From Candidatus Fimadaptatus faecigallinarum (GTDB lineage Bacteria; Bacillota; Clostridia; Christensenellales; Aristaeellaceae), in the NCBI GenBank assembly GCA_018714445.1, contig DVNK01000024.1:1-64000 (forward strand): DNA of 64,000 nucleotides, given 5' to 3'. Below, one piece after another: positions 51,025 to 59,995 of this stretch (its first letter is position 1; every line of letters starts with the position of its first letter). A program made the translations under genes and the position numbers. The notes under the pieces are model-generated. The model ran no database searches and was not told the origin of the DNA. It saw nothing but the letters and a program-made list of their open reading frames with translations.

Positions 51025-52422
51025 ATGCGGCGGATATTCGGAGACGCGGAGTTCTTCCGGGGGCTGGTGGCGGTCGGGCTGCCGGTGGCGCTGCAGAACC
51101 TGCTGACCAATTCGCTTACGCTGGTCGATTCGCTGATGATAGGCCGGCTGGGCGAGAGCGCAGTGGCGGCGGTCGGCGTGGCGGGGCAGTTCAGCCATCT
51201 GATGTTCGGGTTTTACTGGGGGATTTGCTGTGGCGGCACTACGTTCTTTGCGCAGTACTTCGGCGCGCACGACGAGCGGGGAATACGCCGCGCATATGGA
51301 CTGACGCTGGCACTGGTGCTGGCGGTGGGACTTATGTTCGGACTGGCGGCGGTCTGCGCGCCGGAGCTGGTCATGCGCATGTACACCGACGAGCCCGAGG
51401 TGCAGGTGCTGGGAGTCAAGTACATACGCATAGTGGGCCTGTCGTATATCATGACTACGTTCTCGATGGCGCTGAGCTGCCTGATGCGCTCTATCGAGCA
51501 GGTGCGGCTGCCGCTGATAGCGTCGGTGGCGTCGCTGTGCGTGAACACGCTGCTCAACTATGTGCTGATATTCGGGCATATGGGTGCGCCGGCGCTGGGC
51601 GTGGAGGGCGCGGCGATAGCGTCTTGCGTGGCGGCGGCGGTCAACCTGGGCGTACTGCTGGGCGCGGCGTTCCGTGGCCGGAGCATCGCCTGCACCGGCT
51701 GGCGGCAGATGTTTGCCTGGCCGCGCGAGTTCGTGGCCGAGTACGCGCGCAAGTGTGCGCCGATAGTTGCCAATGAGACGTTCTACGGACTGGCGCTGAT
51801 GACGGTCAACATGGTGATAGGCCGCCAGGGCGAGGCCAACATGGCCGCAATGACGATATTCCGCACGGTGGAAGGGCTGATATATGCGTTCTTCCGCGGG
51901 CTGAGCAGCGCGTGCACGACGATGGTAGGCAAGCGCGTGGGCGCGGGCGAGCTGGAGCGCGCGGTCGACTATGCGCGCTGGTATGCGCGGTTCACGCCGC
52001 TGGTTGCGGTTGCGGTGAGCCTGATGGTGTTGTCGGTCAACCGGCCGCTGCTGGCGCTGTTCGACGTGGGGCAGGGCGTGCGCGACATGGTGGTCATGAT
52101 GCTGTGGGCGTATGCGGTGCTGGCGCCGTTCAGGTACTGTGATTATGTGCAGGTGTATGCGTTCAGGGCGGGCGGCGAGTCGCGCATGGGCATGATATTC
52201 GAGATAGGTGGCATATGGTTGATAACCGCGCCGTTGACTGCGCTGTGCGGGCTGGTATGGCGGCTGCCGTTCATGTGGGTATACCTGGCCACGTTCGTCG
52301 AGGAGATAGTAAAGCTGCCGATAGAGACGCACTACCTGCACACGCTGAAATGGCTGCGCCCGGTAACGTCTGAAGGCCGCGCGGCGCTGGAGCGGCTGCG
52401 CGGGCACGTAGGGGCGGCGTAG
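51025..52422 (+). CDS. MATE family multidrug/Na+ exporter 2
   Basis: A 465-residue paralogue of the preceding exporter, clearly from a tandem duplication: same opening (FFRGLVAVGLPVALQNLLTN, then GRLGESAVAAVGVAGQF), the same FGFYWGICCGGTTFFAQYFG, and a matching second half (AMTIFRTVEGLIYAFFRGL) and end. The identity seems moderate, so the duplication is not recent. ATG 51025 follows GGGAGGAGC. The two may work as separate exporters; no regulator is beside them. Confidence 0.9.
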   Translation: MRRIFGDAEFFRGLVAVGLPVALQNLLTNSLTLVDSLMIGRLGESAVAAVGVAGQFSHLMFGFYWGICCGGTTFFAQYFGAHDERGIRRAYGLTLALVLAVGLMFGLAAVCAPELVMRMYTDEPEVQVLGVKYIRIVGLSYIMTTFSMALSCLMRSIEQVRLPLIASVASLCVNTLLNYVLIFGHMGAPALGVEGAAIASCVAAAVNLGVLLGAAFRGRSIACTGWRQMFAWPREFVAEYARKCAPIVANETFYGLALMTVNMVIGRQGEANMAAMTIFRTVEGLIYAFFRGLSSACTTMVGKRVGAGELERAVDYARWYARFTPLVAVAVSLMVLSVNRPLLALFDVGQGVRDMVVMMLWAYAVLAPFRYCDYVQVYAFRAGGESRMGMIFEIGGIWLITAPLTALCGLVWRLPFMWVYLATFVEEIVKLPIETHYLHTLKWLRPVTSEGRAALERLRGHVGAA

Positions 52423-52800
52423 GCAGCCGGCAGGGTACGGGCCAACATGGGGTTATATCAGGTCGGGCTTCGGAGCGCGCGTGCATGGCGCATACGACAG
52501 GGCTAAAGCGCGCGCAGATGTGCCACGGCGCAGCAGAGTCTTGCGGGGCGTGCACATCCGGCTCTGATGCATATAAGAAAACAAGACGCACATGTGCAGC
52601 CAAACGACCGGATAACGCGGTCTGCCATGCGGCGCTCAAACGTCAAAAGTGATGTTTTGAGCGCCGCACTGTAGCTTTTGGCGCACATCCGTTGCGGGAC
52701 AGCGGTGCTGATGGTAGAATAATGACAGCAGGGTTACGCGCATGTGGCGGTGCGCCGCCAGTGCAAGCGAATCCGGGGAGCATATTGCGGGGAGGGTATC
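52423..52800. other. Intergenic region with a long hairpin
   Basis: 380 bases without a gene. A 12-bp perfect stem GCGGCGCTCAAA/TTTGAGCGCCGC (52629-52640 with 52656-52667) is followed by ACTGTAGCTTTTGG. It could be a terminator for the MATE genes, though far from their end and with a poor T run. A possible -10, TAGAAT, is at 52715-52720. Confidence 0.5.
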
Positions 52801-54573
52801 ATGATGAGGGGATGGAGCGGCAGGGCGCGCCTGTGGGCGACCATTGTGCTGGCGCTTGCGGCGCTTATGATATGCGGCGTAGCCAGCGCGGGCGATGACG
52901 CGACGGTGGAACGGTTCAACGCCGAGGTGGTCGTGACGCGCGACGGCGCGCTGGAGTTCACCGAGACGTTGACGTATTACGTGAGCGACGACATAAACGG
53001 TTTTACGCGCGACATAGACCCGAGCTTTGGTTCGGGCATAGAGGATTTCGGCGTAAAGTTCGTGGACAGCGGCGAGGAGTTTGCATACAACGCCGACGCG
53101 CGCAATGGCGACAGCGGCGTGTTTGACAGCGTGCGGCTATCCAACGGTCTTGAGCGGTATTATGTATATCTGCCGTGCAGGTATGGCAGCCGGGTGACGC
53201 TGGAGTACCGCTACACATTGCCGGGAGTGTGCGCGCGCTACCGGGATGTGGGCGTGCTGGATTTTCCGCTGCTGGGCGATGGCTGGGAGATGGACATAGA
53301 CGAGTACAGCGCGCGCGTGAGCTTTGAGCAGGGCGCGGCCGCCGACATCGACGTGCGCATTAACAGCGCAGGCATGGCATTGGACGGCGCTGCGACCGGC
53401 GTGCGCGATGGCGCGGCGTACTTCAAGGGCGTCGACGCGGGCGACGGCAATGCGCTGCGCGTGCGCATAATGTTCCCATCGGAGCTGTTGCCGGACATGG
53501 CCTACACCGAGGACGTTGACATGGCCGAGACGATACTCCGGCAGGAGGCCGAGCTGGATGCGCTGACGCAGTCCAACAGACAGCATGGCATAATCTGGCT
53601 GTGCGCGATAGTGCTGGCATGCGTAGCGCTGTGCGTCATGGCGCAAAAGTGGTGGGGCGCAGACCCGTACGTAGAGCTGGACGAGTACCGCACCGGCGCG
53701 CCGCTGCCACTTGAACCGGGCGTGACGCCGGCCGAGATAAGATACGCGGCCATGCAAATGAACGCCGATCAGGATGCGCTGGCGGCCACAATGCTGGATC
53801 TGGTGCGGCGCGGCTATCTGCGCATTGAGGGCGATGACGAGCCCGAATATGTCTACGACGGTCAAATGCTGGACGGCTGCACTGAACACGAGCGGTACGC
53901 GCTGGAGTGGATTCTGGGCATGGGCGACGGCCACCGCGTAACGTTCAAGCAGATCAAGAAGAACTCGCGCCGCAACGCATATGCGTCCGGCTTCAGCAAG
54001 TGGACCAACATTGTGCGCGCAAGTGCTCAGGCGCATGCGTGGTATGAGAAGCGCAGCCGCGCGCAGATATACACCGGCGTTGTGCTGATAGTTGCGTTTG
54101 CGATGCTGACGGGCGTGAGCGTGTGGAACCTGAGCCGGGGCAGCGCGTACGAGACGCTGGGCTTATGCCAGGTGCTCAGCGCAGTAGCGCTGCTGCTCAG
54201 CGGCATATTCGCGCTGGTGTTGAGCAAGCGCACACCCGAAGGCGCGCGCGTGGCGGGCGCGTGGAACAGCGTGCGCGCCTGGGTGCGGGGCGACTGGAAC
54301 GCGAACGAGCTGCCGCCGGATTCAGGACTGCTGGAGCAGTTGATGGTTTATGCGCTGGTGCTGGGCGTCAGCGACAAGCTGGCCGCGAAGCTGAACGAAT
54401 TGGACCCGTCGTATACGCAGGCCATGCTGGATTCGAGCAATGCGATGCGCATGTTCGGCGTGGACAACAGCATGGGCTTTGCGGCGTATGGCTACTACTG
54501 CACGCGGGCGCACTCGTGCATGTCCATGCCGAGCGGGTCGTCGGGCGGCGGCGGTGGCGGCGGCACGTTCTGA
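52801..54573 (+). CDS. DUF2207-type membrane protein with Gly-rich C-terminus
   Basis: A 590-residue predicted membrane protein of the DUF2207 family. It has a signal peptide (LWATIVLALAALMICGVASA) and an outer domain of about 230 residues (ERFNAEVVVTRDGALEFTE, then FTRDIDP). A membrane helix (IIWLCAIVLACVALCVMAQKWW) follows near 265, then a cytoplasmic part with PLEPGVTPAEIRYAAMQM and LDLVRRGYLRI, and two more helices. It ends in SGGGGGGGTF, the glycine tail usual in the family. Function is unknown. ATG 52801 (second ATG 52804) lies behind GGGGAGGG. Monocistronic. Confidence 0.85.
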   Translation: MMRGWSGRARLWATIVLALAALMICGVASAGDDATVERFNAEVVVTRDGALEFTETLTYYVSDDINGFTRDIDPSFGSGIEDFGVKFVDSGEEFAYNADARNGDSGVFDSVRLSNGLERYYVYLPCRYGSRVTLEYRYTLPGVCARYRDVGVLDFPLLGDGWEMDIDEYSARVSFEQGAAADIDVRINSAGMALDGAATGVRDGAAYFKGVDAGDGNALRVRIMFPSELLPDMAYTEDVDMAETILRQEAELDALTQSNRQHGIIWLCAIVLACVALCVMAQKWWGADPYVELDEYRTGAPLPLEPGVTPAEIRYAAMQMNADQDALAATMLDLVRRGYLRIEGDDEPEYVYDGQMLDGCTEHERYALEWILGMGDGHRVTFKQIKKNSRRNAYASGFSKWTNIVRASAQAHAWYEKRSRAQIYTGVVLIVAFAMLTGVSVWNLSRGSAYETLGLCQVLSAVALLLSGIFALVLSKRTPEGARVAGAWNSVRAWVRGDWNANELPPDSGLLEQLMVYALVLGVSDKLAAKLNELDPSYTQAMLDSSNAMRMFGVDNSMGFAAYGYYCTRAHSCMSMPSGSSGGGGGGGTF

Positions 54574-54642
54574 CGGGTTTGAGTTTGTCGGGCGGGATGG
54601 CGCTGACGGCGTTGTCACGCCCGACTTTGCGTATGCGCTTGT

Positions 54643-54945
54643 GGGGCGCACAGACGCGCGGGGCGCACAGACGCGCAATGTGGCGCACAGATGCGTAATT
54701 GTACGCACGGATGCGAAAGGGGCGTACGGACACGAAAGGGGCGTACGGACACGAAAGGGGCGTACGGACACGAATGGGGCGTACGGACACGAATGGGGCG
54801 TACGGACGCGAATGGGGCGTACGGACACGAATGGGGCGTACGGACACGAATGTGGCGCACAGACGCGAATGGGGCGTACAGACGCGAATGAGGCGTACAG
54901 ACGCGAATGGGGCGTACAGACGGGCAATGGCGCGTACGGACGCGA
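54643..54945. repeat. 19-bp tandem minisatellite, about 16 copies
   Basis: Units of the form GGGGCGTACGGACACGAAT run head to tail. The middle copies (about 54721-54853) are nearly identical and exactly 19 bp; the outer copies are diverged (GGCGCACAGACGCGC) with 18-22 bp. No spacers separate the units, so it is not a CRISPR array. Because 19 is not a multiple of 3, an ORF reading through it shows a 19-residue period; this is incidental. It lies between the convergent ends of the DUF2207 and marR genes. Confidence 0.93.
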
Positions 54946-54972
54946 AAAAAGGCGCACCTTTGCGGGTGCGCC
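54945..54972 (-). terminator. Terminator of the marR gene
   Basis: An 8-bp perfect stem GGCGCACC/GGTGCGCC (54951-54958 with 54965-54972) followed on the minus strand by six T. It directly abuts the minisatellite, whose last unit merges into the stem. Confidence 0.9.
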
Positions 54973-54983
54973 CTTATGCTGTG

Positions 54984-55454
54984 CTATTTTTGCGCGCCGT
55001 CGTCGGACTCGACCTCGTGCAGGTAGTTTTTTGCGTTTGAGCACATCGCCTCGGTCGCGCGCATGAATGCCTCCAGATCGGCTTCGGGTATGCCCTGGGC
55101 CATGGAGCGCAGGAACCGCTGCTGCTCCTGGCACAGCTGGCGGGCGATCTCAGCGCCGCCGGTAATCGTGAGCAGTTGCCGCCTGCGGTCGCGCGGGTCG
55201 GTGCATATCGACAGCAGGCCCTTGCGCGCCAGCGGCTCTATCGCCTTGGATACGTAGGCCTTGGAAAAGCCGCGGTGCCGCGCAACATCGCGAGCGGTGT
55301 TCAGTTCCGGGTTGTTGCTCAAAAACAGCAGTACATCGGCCTCGGGCCGAGTTATGCCGCACTGCCGTGCCGCGCGCGCAATTACGGCGTCGTGCGCCTC
55401 GCGCACGCCCCTGCCCGAGCGGATAATACAACTGTGCAGCGTGTATATGTTCAT
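54984..55454 (-). CDS. MarR family transcriptional regulator
   Basis: A 156-residue winged-helix regulator. GITRPEADVLLFLSNNPELNTARDVARHRGFSKAYVSKAI is the DNA-binding part, followed by the wing (KGLLSICTDPRDRRRQLLTIT, about residues 78-98) typical of MarR. Dimerising helices are at both ends. It is divergent from nrdD by almost 600 bases and stands alone. An inverted repeat 20 bases upstream of its start is a likely autoregulatory operator. The ligand and other targets are unknown. Confidence 0.9.
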   Translation of the reverse strand: MNIYTLHSCIIRSGRGVREAHDAVIARAARQCGITRPEADVLLFLSNNPELNTARDVARHRGFSKAYVSKAIEPLARKGLLSICTDPRDRRRQLLTITGGAEIARQLCQEQQRFLRSMAQGIPEADLEAFMRATEAMCSNAKNYLHEVESDDGAQK

Positions 55455-55473
55455 AACATACGCCTCCGATGGT

Positions 55474-55490
55474 AAACCGGTAAACGGTTT
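55474..55490. promoter_or_regulatory. Probable MarR operator
   Basis: AAACCG-GTAAA-CGGTTT is a perfect 6-5-6 inverted repeat 20 bases upstream of the marR start. A GTTTAAAGTATATGATGATTATAAC stretch next to it (55493 onward) could hold the promoter on the minus strand. Confidence 0.6.
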
Positions 55491-55802
55491 CGAGTTTAAA
55501 GTATATGATGATTATAACGCTGATGGGCAGGGCATGTCAAGGCGTAGCGCGCGGTAAATGACATGATTATGCTGTATATGCAATGCGCATATGCGTGCAG
55601 ATGGTGAATAAATTTGGCCGGCCGCGCCGGCAGCGTGTCCTTGGAATCAAATGCTTTTGGGCATGTTATAGCGACAGGACAGATCTGATGGTCTAAGCAA
55701 TAGCTGAACGACAGGTGCGCATGATGTGGGTGAGCGTGCGCCCAAGCACAGAACGGGCCAAAAGTCAAGAGGGAACATAATGTCAAATCTGCCGGGGGCC
55801 GA
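55491..55802. other. Intergenic region between marR and the nrdD promoter
   Basis: 310 bases, AT-richer than average, without a gene. No NrdR box (ACACTATATATAGTGT type) was found here or in the nrdD leader. Confidence 0.4.
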
Positions 55803-55831
55803 TTGACAGCGGCGCGAGCGGGCCATATAAT
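55803..55831 (+). promoter_or_regulatory. Consensus promoter upstream of nrdD
   Basis: TTGACA (55803-55808) and TATAAT (55826-55831) exactly 17 bases apart. The transcript would have a leader of about 200 bases before nrdD. Confidence 0.85.
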
Positions 55832-55880
55832 ATAAAAAGCAACGGAGCGTACAGTCTGTATGCTAATATTAGATTAAAGT

Positions 55881-55915
55881 GGAGCGCGCGTTTTGGGCGT
55901 AGAAACGCGCGCTCC
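55881..55915 (+). other. 13-bp perfect hairpin in the nrdD leader
   Basis: GGAGCGCGCGTTT (55881-55893) pairs perfectly with 55903-55915 around a 9-base loop, about 45 bases downstream of the predicted transcription start. There is no T run after it, so it is a leader structure rather than a simple terminator. Confidence 0.65.
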
Positions 55916-56037
55916 GGCATGCGCAGACGGGTCGCGCGCAGAAAAAATCGCGGCAGACGTTTTACGGCCGCGGCCTGAGGTATATTGGGATAAGAGAGTC
56001 GGTTGGATCGGCAATATTTTGCGGAGGCGATTTACAG

Positions 56038-58353
56038 GTGTTGACAAGCATACGCAAGCGTGACGGCAGGCAGGTGCCGTTTGACATTGACAAGATAGGC
56101 GGAGCGATAGGCAAGGCGTTCGATGCGACAGGCATGCACAAGGAGCCCGAGGTGTGCCGTGAGCTGGCCGGTCAGGTGGCGGGCAAGGTGGAGGTCGAGG
56201 GCCACGACGTGCCCACCGTGGAGGAGATACAGGACGTCGTAGAGCGCGTGCTGATAGAAAACGGCTATGTGCGCACCGCCAAGGCGTACATACTCTACCG
56301 CGCCGAGCGCACCCGCGTGCGCCAGATGAATTCGCGCCTGATGAAGGTGTATGAGGACATAACCTTCTCGGACGCGCGCGACAGCGACATCAAGCGCGAA
56401 AACGCCAACATCGACGGCGATACCGCGATGGGCACGATGCTCAAGTACGGCACCGAGGGCGCCAAGCAGTTCAACGAGATGTTCGTGTTGAAGCCCGAAC
56501 ACGCCAAGGCCCACATCGATGGCGACATACACATCCACGACATGGACTTTTTGACGCTTACGACGACCTGCACGCAGATAGACCTGCTCAAGATGTTCGA
56601 CGGCGGGTTCTCGACCGGGCATGGCGTGCTGCGCGAGCCCAAGGACATATACAGTTATTCAGCGCTGGCCTGCATAGCTATACAGTCCAATCAGAACGAT
56701 CAGCACGGCGGTCAGTCGATAGTCAATTTTGACTATGGCATGGCGCCGGGCGTGGCCAAGACCTACGTAAAGTGCTACCGCGACAACCTCACGCGCGCGC
56801 TGGAGCTTATGACGCAAATTGAGGACGCAGATGAACAGGTGCGCGCGCTGATGGACGACATAAAGCGCGAACACGGCATACTGCCGCAGCTGGACGGCTG
56901 TCCGGAATACGGCGCGCTGGCGCGGGCGCGGCTGATCGAGCTGGGCCTGCCCGAGGGCGATGTCGACCATGTGCTGGACTATGTATGCCGCCGCGCCTAT
57001 CAGGAGACCGACCGGCGCACCTATCAGGCCATGGAAGCGCTGATACACAACCTGAACACTATGCACTCGCGCGCGGGCGCGCAGACGCCGTTCTCGTCGC
57101 TGAACTACGGCATGGACACGTCCAGCGAGGGCCGCATGGTGATGAAGAACCTGCTGCTGGCGACCGACGCGGGCCTGGGCCACGGCGAGACGCCGATATT
57201 CCCGATACAGATATTCCGCGTCAAGGACGGCATAAACTACAACCCCGGCGAGCCCAACTACGACCTGTTCAAGCTGGCGTGCCGGGTGTCGGCCAAGCGT
57301 CTGTTCCCGAACTTCTCGTTCCAGGACGCGCCGTTCAACCTGAAGTACTACAAGCCCGGCCATCCCGAGACCGAGATAGCGTACATGGGCTGCCGCACGC
57401 GCGTGATAGGCAACGTATACGACCCTACGCGCGAGATATCCAACGGCCGCGGCAATCTGTCGTTTACGTCGATAAACCTGCCGCGCATCGCGATAAAGTC
57501 GGGGCATAACGTGAGCCTGTTCTTTGAGGAGCTCGACCGCAAGATCGACCTGGTGATAGACCAGCTCAACGAGCGGTTCGAAATACAGGCGCGCAAGCAC
57601 GTGTATAACTACCCGTTCCTGATGGGGCAGGGCGTGTGGCTGGACAGCGAAAAGCTCAAGTGGGACGACGAGGTGCGCGAAGTGCTCAAGCACGGCACGC
57701 TGTCGGTGGGCTTTATCGGGCTGGCGGAGGCGCTCAAGTGCCTGACCGGCGCGCATCACGGCGAAAGCGCCACATCCCAGAACCTGGGCCTTGAGATAAT
57801 CTCGCACATGCGCCACCGCATGGACGAGGAGAGCGCCCGCACCGGCATGAACTATACGCTGCTGGCTACGCCCGCCGAGGGCCTGTCGGGGCGGTTCGTC
57901 AAGCTCGACCGCGCGCGCTACGGCTCGATAGAGGGCGTCACCGACCGCGAGTACTACACAAATTCGTTCCACATACCGGTATATTATCCGATAAACGCCG
58001 CGCGCAAGATACAGCTGGAGGCGCCATACCACGAGCTGACCAACGCCGGGCACATAACCTATGTCGAGTTGGACGGCGACCCGCTGCAGAACCTGGACGC
58101 GTTTGAAAAGATAGTGCGCGTGATGCACGACGCCGGCATAGGCTATGGCTCGATTAACCACCCGGTCGATCGCGATCCGGTGTGCGGATTCAACGGCATA
58201 ATCGGCGACAAGTGCCCGCAGTGCGGCCGCGAGGAGGACGACATGCCGTTTGAACGGATACGCCGCATAACCGGCTACCTGGTGGGCACGCTGGATCGGT
58301 TCAACGACGCCAAGCGCGCCGAGGAGCGCGACCGCGTCAAGCACGGCATCTGA
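56038..58353 (+). CDS. nrdD: Anaerobic (class III) ribonucleoside-triphosphate reductase
   Basis: Glycyl-radical enzyme that makes deoxyribonucleotides without oxygen. The 771 residues begin with an ATP-cone (RKRDGRQVPFDIDKIGGAI, to about 95), the allosteric switch. Then come HIHDMDF near 178, the GGQS segment near 240, and the barrel with the Cys residues. A Cys-x2-Cys zinc site (CGFNGIIGDKCPQCG) and the radical loop RRITGYLVG, with Gly746 as the probable radical site, close the protein. GTG 56038 lies ten bases after GGAGG. nrdG follows after 21 bases. Its presence, with no class I or II enzyme in the window, fits a strict anaerobe. Confidence 0.96.
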   Translation: MLTSIRKRDGRQVPFDIDKIGGAIGKAFDATGMHKEPEVCRELAGQVAGKVEVEGHDVPTVEEIQDVVERVLIENGYVRTAKAYILYRAERTRVRQMNSRLMKVYEDITFSDARDSDIKRENANIDGDTAMGTMLKYGTEGAKQFNEMFVLKPEHAKAHIDGDIHIHDMDFLTLTTTCTQIDLLKMFDGGFSTGHGVLREPKDIYSYSALACIAIQSNQNDQHGGQSIVNFDYGMAPGVAKTYVKCYRDNLTRALELMTQIEDADEQVRALMDDIKREHGILPQLDGCPEYGALARARLIELGLPEGDVDHVLDYVCRRAYQETDRRTYQAMEALIHNLNTMHSRAGAQTPFSSLNYGMDTSSEGRMVMKNLLLATDAGLGHGETPIFPIQIFRVKDGINYNPGEPNYDLFKLACRVSAKRLFPNFSFQDAPFNLKYYKPGHPETEIAYMGCRTRVIGNVYDPTREISNGRGNLSFTSINLPRIAIKSGHNVSLFFEELDRKIDLVIDQLNERFEIQARKHVYNYPFLMGQGVWLDSEKLKWDDEVREVLKHGTLSVGFIGLAEALKCLTGAHHGESATSQNLGLEIISHMRHRMDEESARTGMNYTLLATPAEGLSGRFVKLDRARYGSIEGVTDREYYTNSFHIPVYYPINAARKIQLEAPYHELTNAGHITYVELDGDPLQNLDAFEKIVRVMHDAGIGYGSINHPVDRDPVCGFNGIIGDKCPQCGREEDDMPFERIRRITGYLVGTLDRFNDAKRAEERDRVKHGI

Positions 58354-58374
58354 TAAAAGGGGAGTGCGTCTTTA

Positions 58375-58869
58375 GTGCTTATGAGGGTTTACGGCGTAGT
58401 CGACGACTCGATAGTGGATGGACCGGGGTTCCGGCTGGCGGTGTTTGCGCAGGGCTGTCCGCACGGCTGTCCGGGTTGCCACAATCCCGAGTCGCACGCG
58501 CCGGACGGCGGCACGCTGCGCGATACCGACGAGATAGTCGGGCTCATCGATGCCAACCCGCTGCTGGATGGCATAACGCTGACCGGCGGCGAGCCGTTCA
58601 TGCAGAGCGAAGCGTGCCTGGAGCTGAGCCGGGCAGCGCACGCGCGCGGGCTGAACGTATGGTGCTACACCGGATACGAGTACGAACAACTGCTTGAGCG
58701 CGAAGATGCCCGGGCGCTGCTGGACGACGTCGACGTACTTGTGGACGGGCCGTTTCTGCTGGGCGAGCGCTCGCTGGAGCTGCGGTTTCGCGGTTCGCGA
58801 AATCAGCGCGTGATAGACATGCGCGCGACGCGCGAGCGTGGCGAGGTCGTGCTGGTTGAGGGCATGTAA
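58375..58869 (+). CDS. nrdG: Anaerobic ribonucleotide reductase activating protein
   Basis: Radical SAM enzyme that generates the glycyl radical on NrdD. The 164 residues contain the family's CxxxCxxC, seen as GCPHGCPGCHNPES near residue 28, after DGPGFRLAVFAQ; TLTGGEPFMQSE near 68; and the WCYTGYEYEQLL segment. GTG 58375 is ten bases after AAGGGGAG; an in-frame ATG two codons later is also possible. Co-transcribed with nrdD. Confidence 0.96.
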   Translation: MLMRVYGVVDDSIVDGPGFRLAVFAQGCPHGCPGCHNPESHAPDGGTLRDTDEIVGLIDANPLLDGITLTGGEPFMQSEACLELSRAAHARGLNVWCYTGYEYEQLLEREDARALLDDVDVLVDGPFLLGERSLELRFRGSRNQRVIDMRATRERGEVVLVEGM

Positions 58870-59101
58870 CGGCCGTGCGCCGCGGCTCAGGTGCGCCGCG
58901 CGAGCGTGAAGCGCCAACGATACATGCGACGTGACAGTTGCGCTCAAATGGTGTAAATATTCGCGTATGTGCTGGAACCTGGCCCCGAAAGCAGGTATAA
59001 TATATGGGACGCGCTGAAAAATTTTCAAATTCCACAACTTTTTGACACGTCGGTGCGTCTAATGTTAGTAGGGCATTACATTGGGGTTGGGGGATTAGCT
59101 G

Positions 59102-59584
59102 ATGAGGACTTTTTCGATAATCGCCGCGGTGATAACGGCGCTGTTGGTGGCGTGCGTAGGCTACGCGGCCCTGACTACCGAGGTGGGAGTGAACGTCGTG
59201 GCGGTGTCATCCGAACCGGCGTCAAATCGGACGGAGGCGTTCACCACGGTCAATACCTGGGTCAAGGAGCAGAACAGCAGCAGCATAACCCGCTTTACGG
59301 GCGATGAGCTCGGCGACATATCGAATTACACGCTGGTATACCTGACCGTTGAGGTAAACAACTGGAGCTTCATGCCGGCCGAGTGGGTGCAGCTGCAGGT
59401 GCAGCCGGCCGCGGGCGATGTATTGCAGATACGTCAGGATCCGGGCACGGCGCGGCCGCTGGGCAAGTCGGCGTTCCAGGCGGTGCTGCTGACCACCAGT
59501 CAGGACGTCAGTTCGCCGCGTCAGGTGACCGTCGAGTACTACCTGCTGGGGAGCAAGTACACCGCCACATCGGCGGTTTCATGA
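59102..59584 (+). CDS. Small exported or membrane-anchored protein of unknown function
   Basis: A 160-residue protein not matched to any family I know. The N-terminus is a signal peptide or anchor (MRTFSIIAAVITALLVACVGYAA), with Cys at residue 18 but no clear lipobox. The remainder looks like a small beta-rich domain (TLVYLTVEVNNWSFMPAEWV, then the tail VTVEYYLLGSKY). ATG 59102 has GGGGGATTAG a few bases upstream. A hairpin terminator follows, so the gene is transcribed alone. Good coding bias and clean borders support a real gene; it could be a pilin-like or wall-associated protein. Confidence 0.65.
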   Translation: MRTFSIIAAVITALLVACVGYAALTTEVGVNVVAVSSEPASNRTEAFTTVNTWVKEQNSSSITRFTGDELGDISNYTLVYLTVEVNNWSFMPAEWVQLQVQPAAGDVLQIRQDPGTARPLGKSAFQAVLLTTSQDVSSPRQVTVEYYLLGSKYTATSAVS

Positions 59585-59601
59585 TTGGCAAGAGCGTTTA
59601 G

Positions 59602-59630
59602 GCGTCGCGGCTTTGAGCCGCGGCGCTTTT
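59602..59630 (+). terminator. Terminator of the small exported protein gene
   Basis: An 11-bp stem with one wobble (59602-59612 with 59616-59626) and a three-base loop, followed by TTTTGATGTTTT. Confidence 0.8.
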
Positions 59631-59727
59631 GATGTTTTGGTATGGACTGGCGTGGATGCAATTTGCGCGCCGATACGGCGTATGCGCGTTCCGGTTGCAG
59701 CGGCTATTTTGACAAATGAGCCAAGAA

Positions 59728-59995
59728 TGCGGTATGCAGTAGTTCGTTGAAATTGGACCCGTGCAAGCGGTACGCCTTGGCTCATAGCAAGCGAACCAAT
59801 GCAGGTGGCGCGCCTTGGCTCATAGCATGCGAACCCAGAAAGCGATGTGCAGCGGCTGGTTGCAATTGAACCCATGCAAGTGGCACGCCTTGGCTCATAG
59901 CATGCGAACCCAGAAAGCGATGCGCAGCAGCTTGTTGCAATTGAACCCGTGCAAGCGGCACGCTTTGGCTAATAGCAAGCGAGCCCGAATAGTGG
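59728..59995. repeat. 75-bp tandem repeats upstream of galT
   Basis: CGCCTTGGCTCATAGCA-like markers start at 59773, 59811, 59886 and 59961 (steps 38, 75 and 75). Units include CGAACCCAGAAAGCGATG, AGCAGC/GGCTGGTTGCAATTGAACCC and TGCAAGTGGCACG. The first step is a half unit, so one copy has lost part. No gene starts in this stretch. Confidence 0.85.

Noticed and set aside
54643-54950. Possible CRISPR array
   Set aside because: Units of 19 bp follow each other without unique spacers, and no cas genes are present; it is a tandem minisatellite.
55881-55915. Terminator of a small RNA upstream of nrdD
   Set aside because: The hairpin is perfect, but no T run follows; kept as a leader structure instead.
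55500-56037. NrdR boxes before nrdD
   Set aside because: No pair of ACACTATATATAGTGT-like 16-mers could be found.
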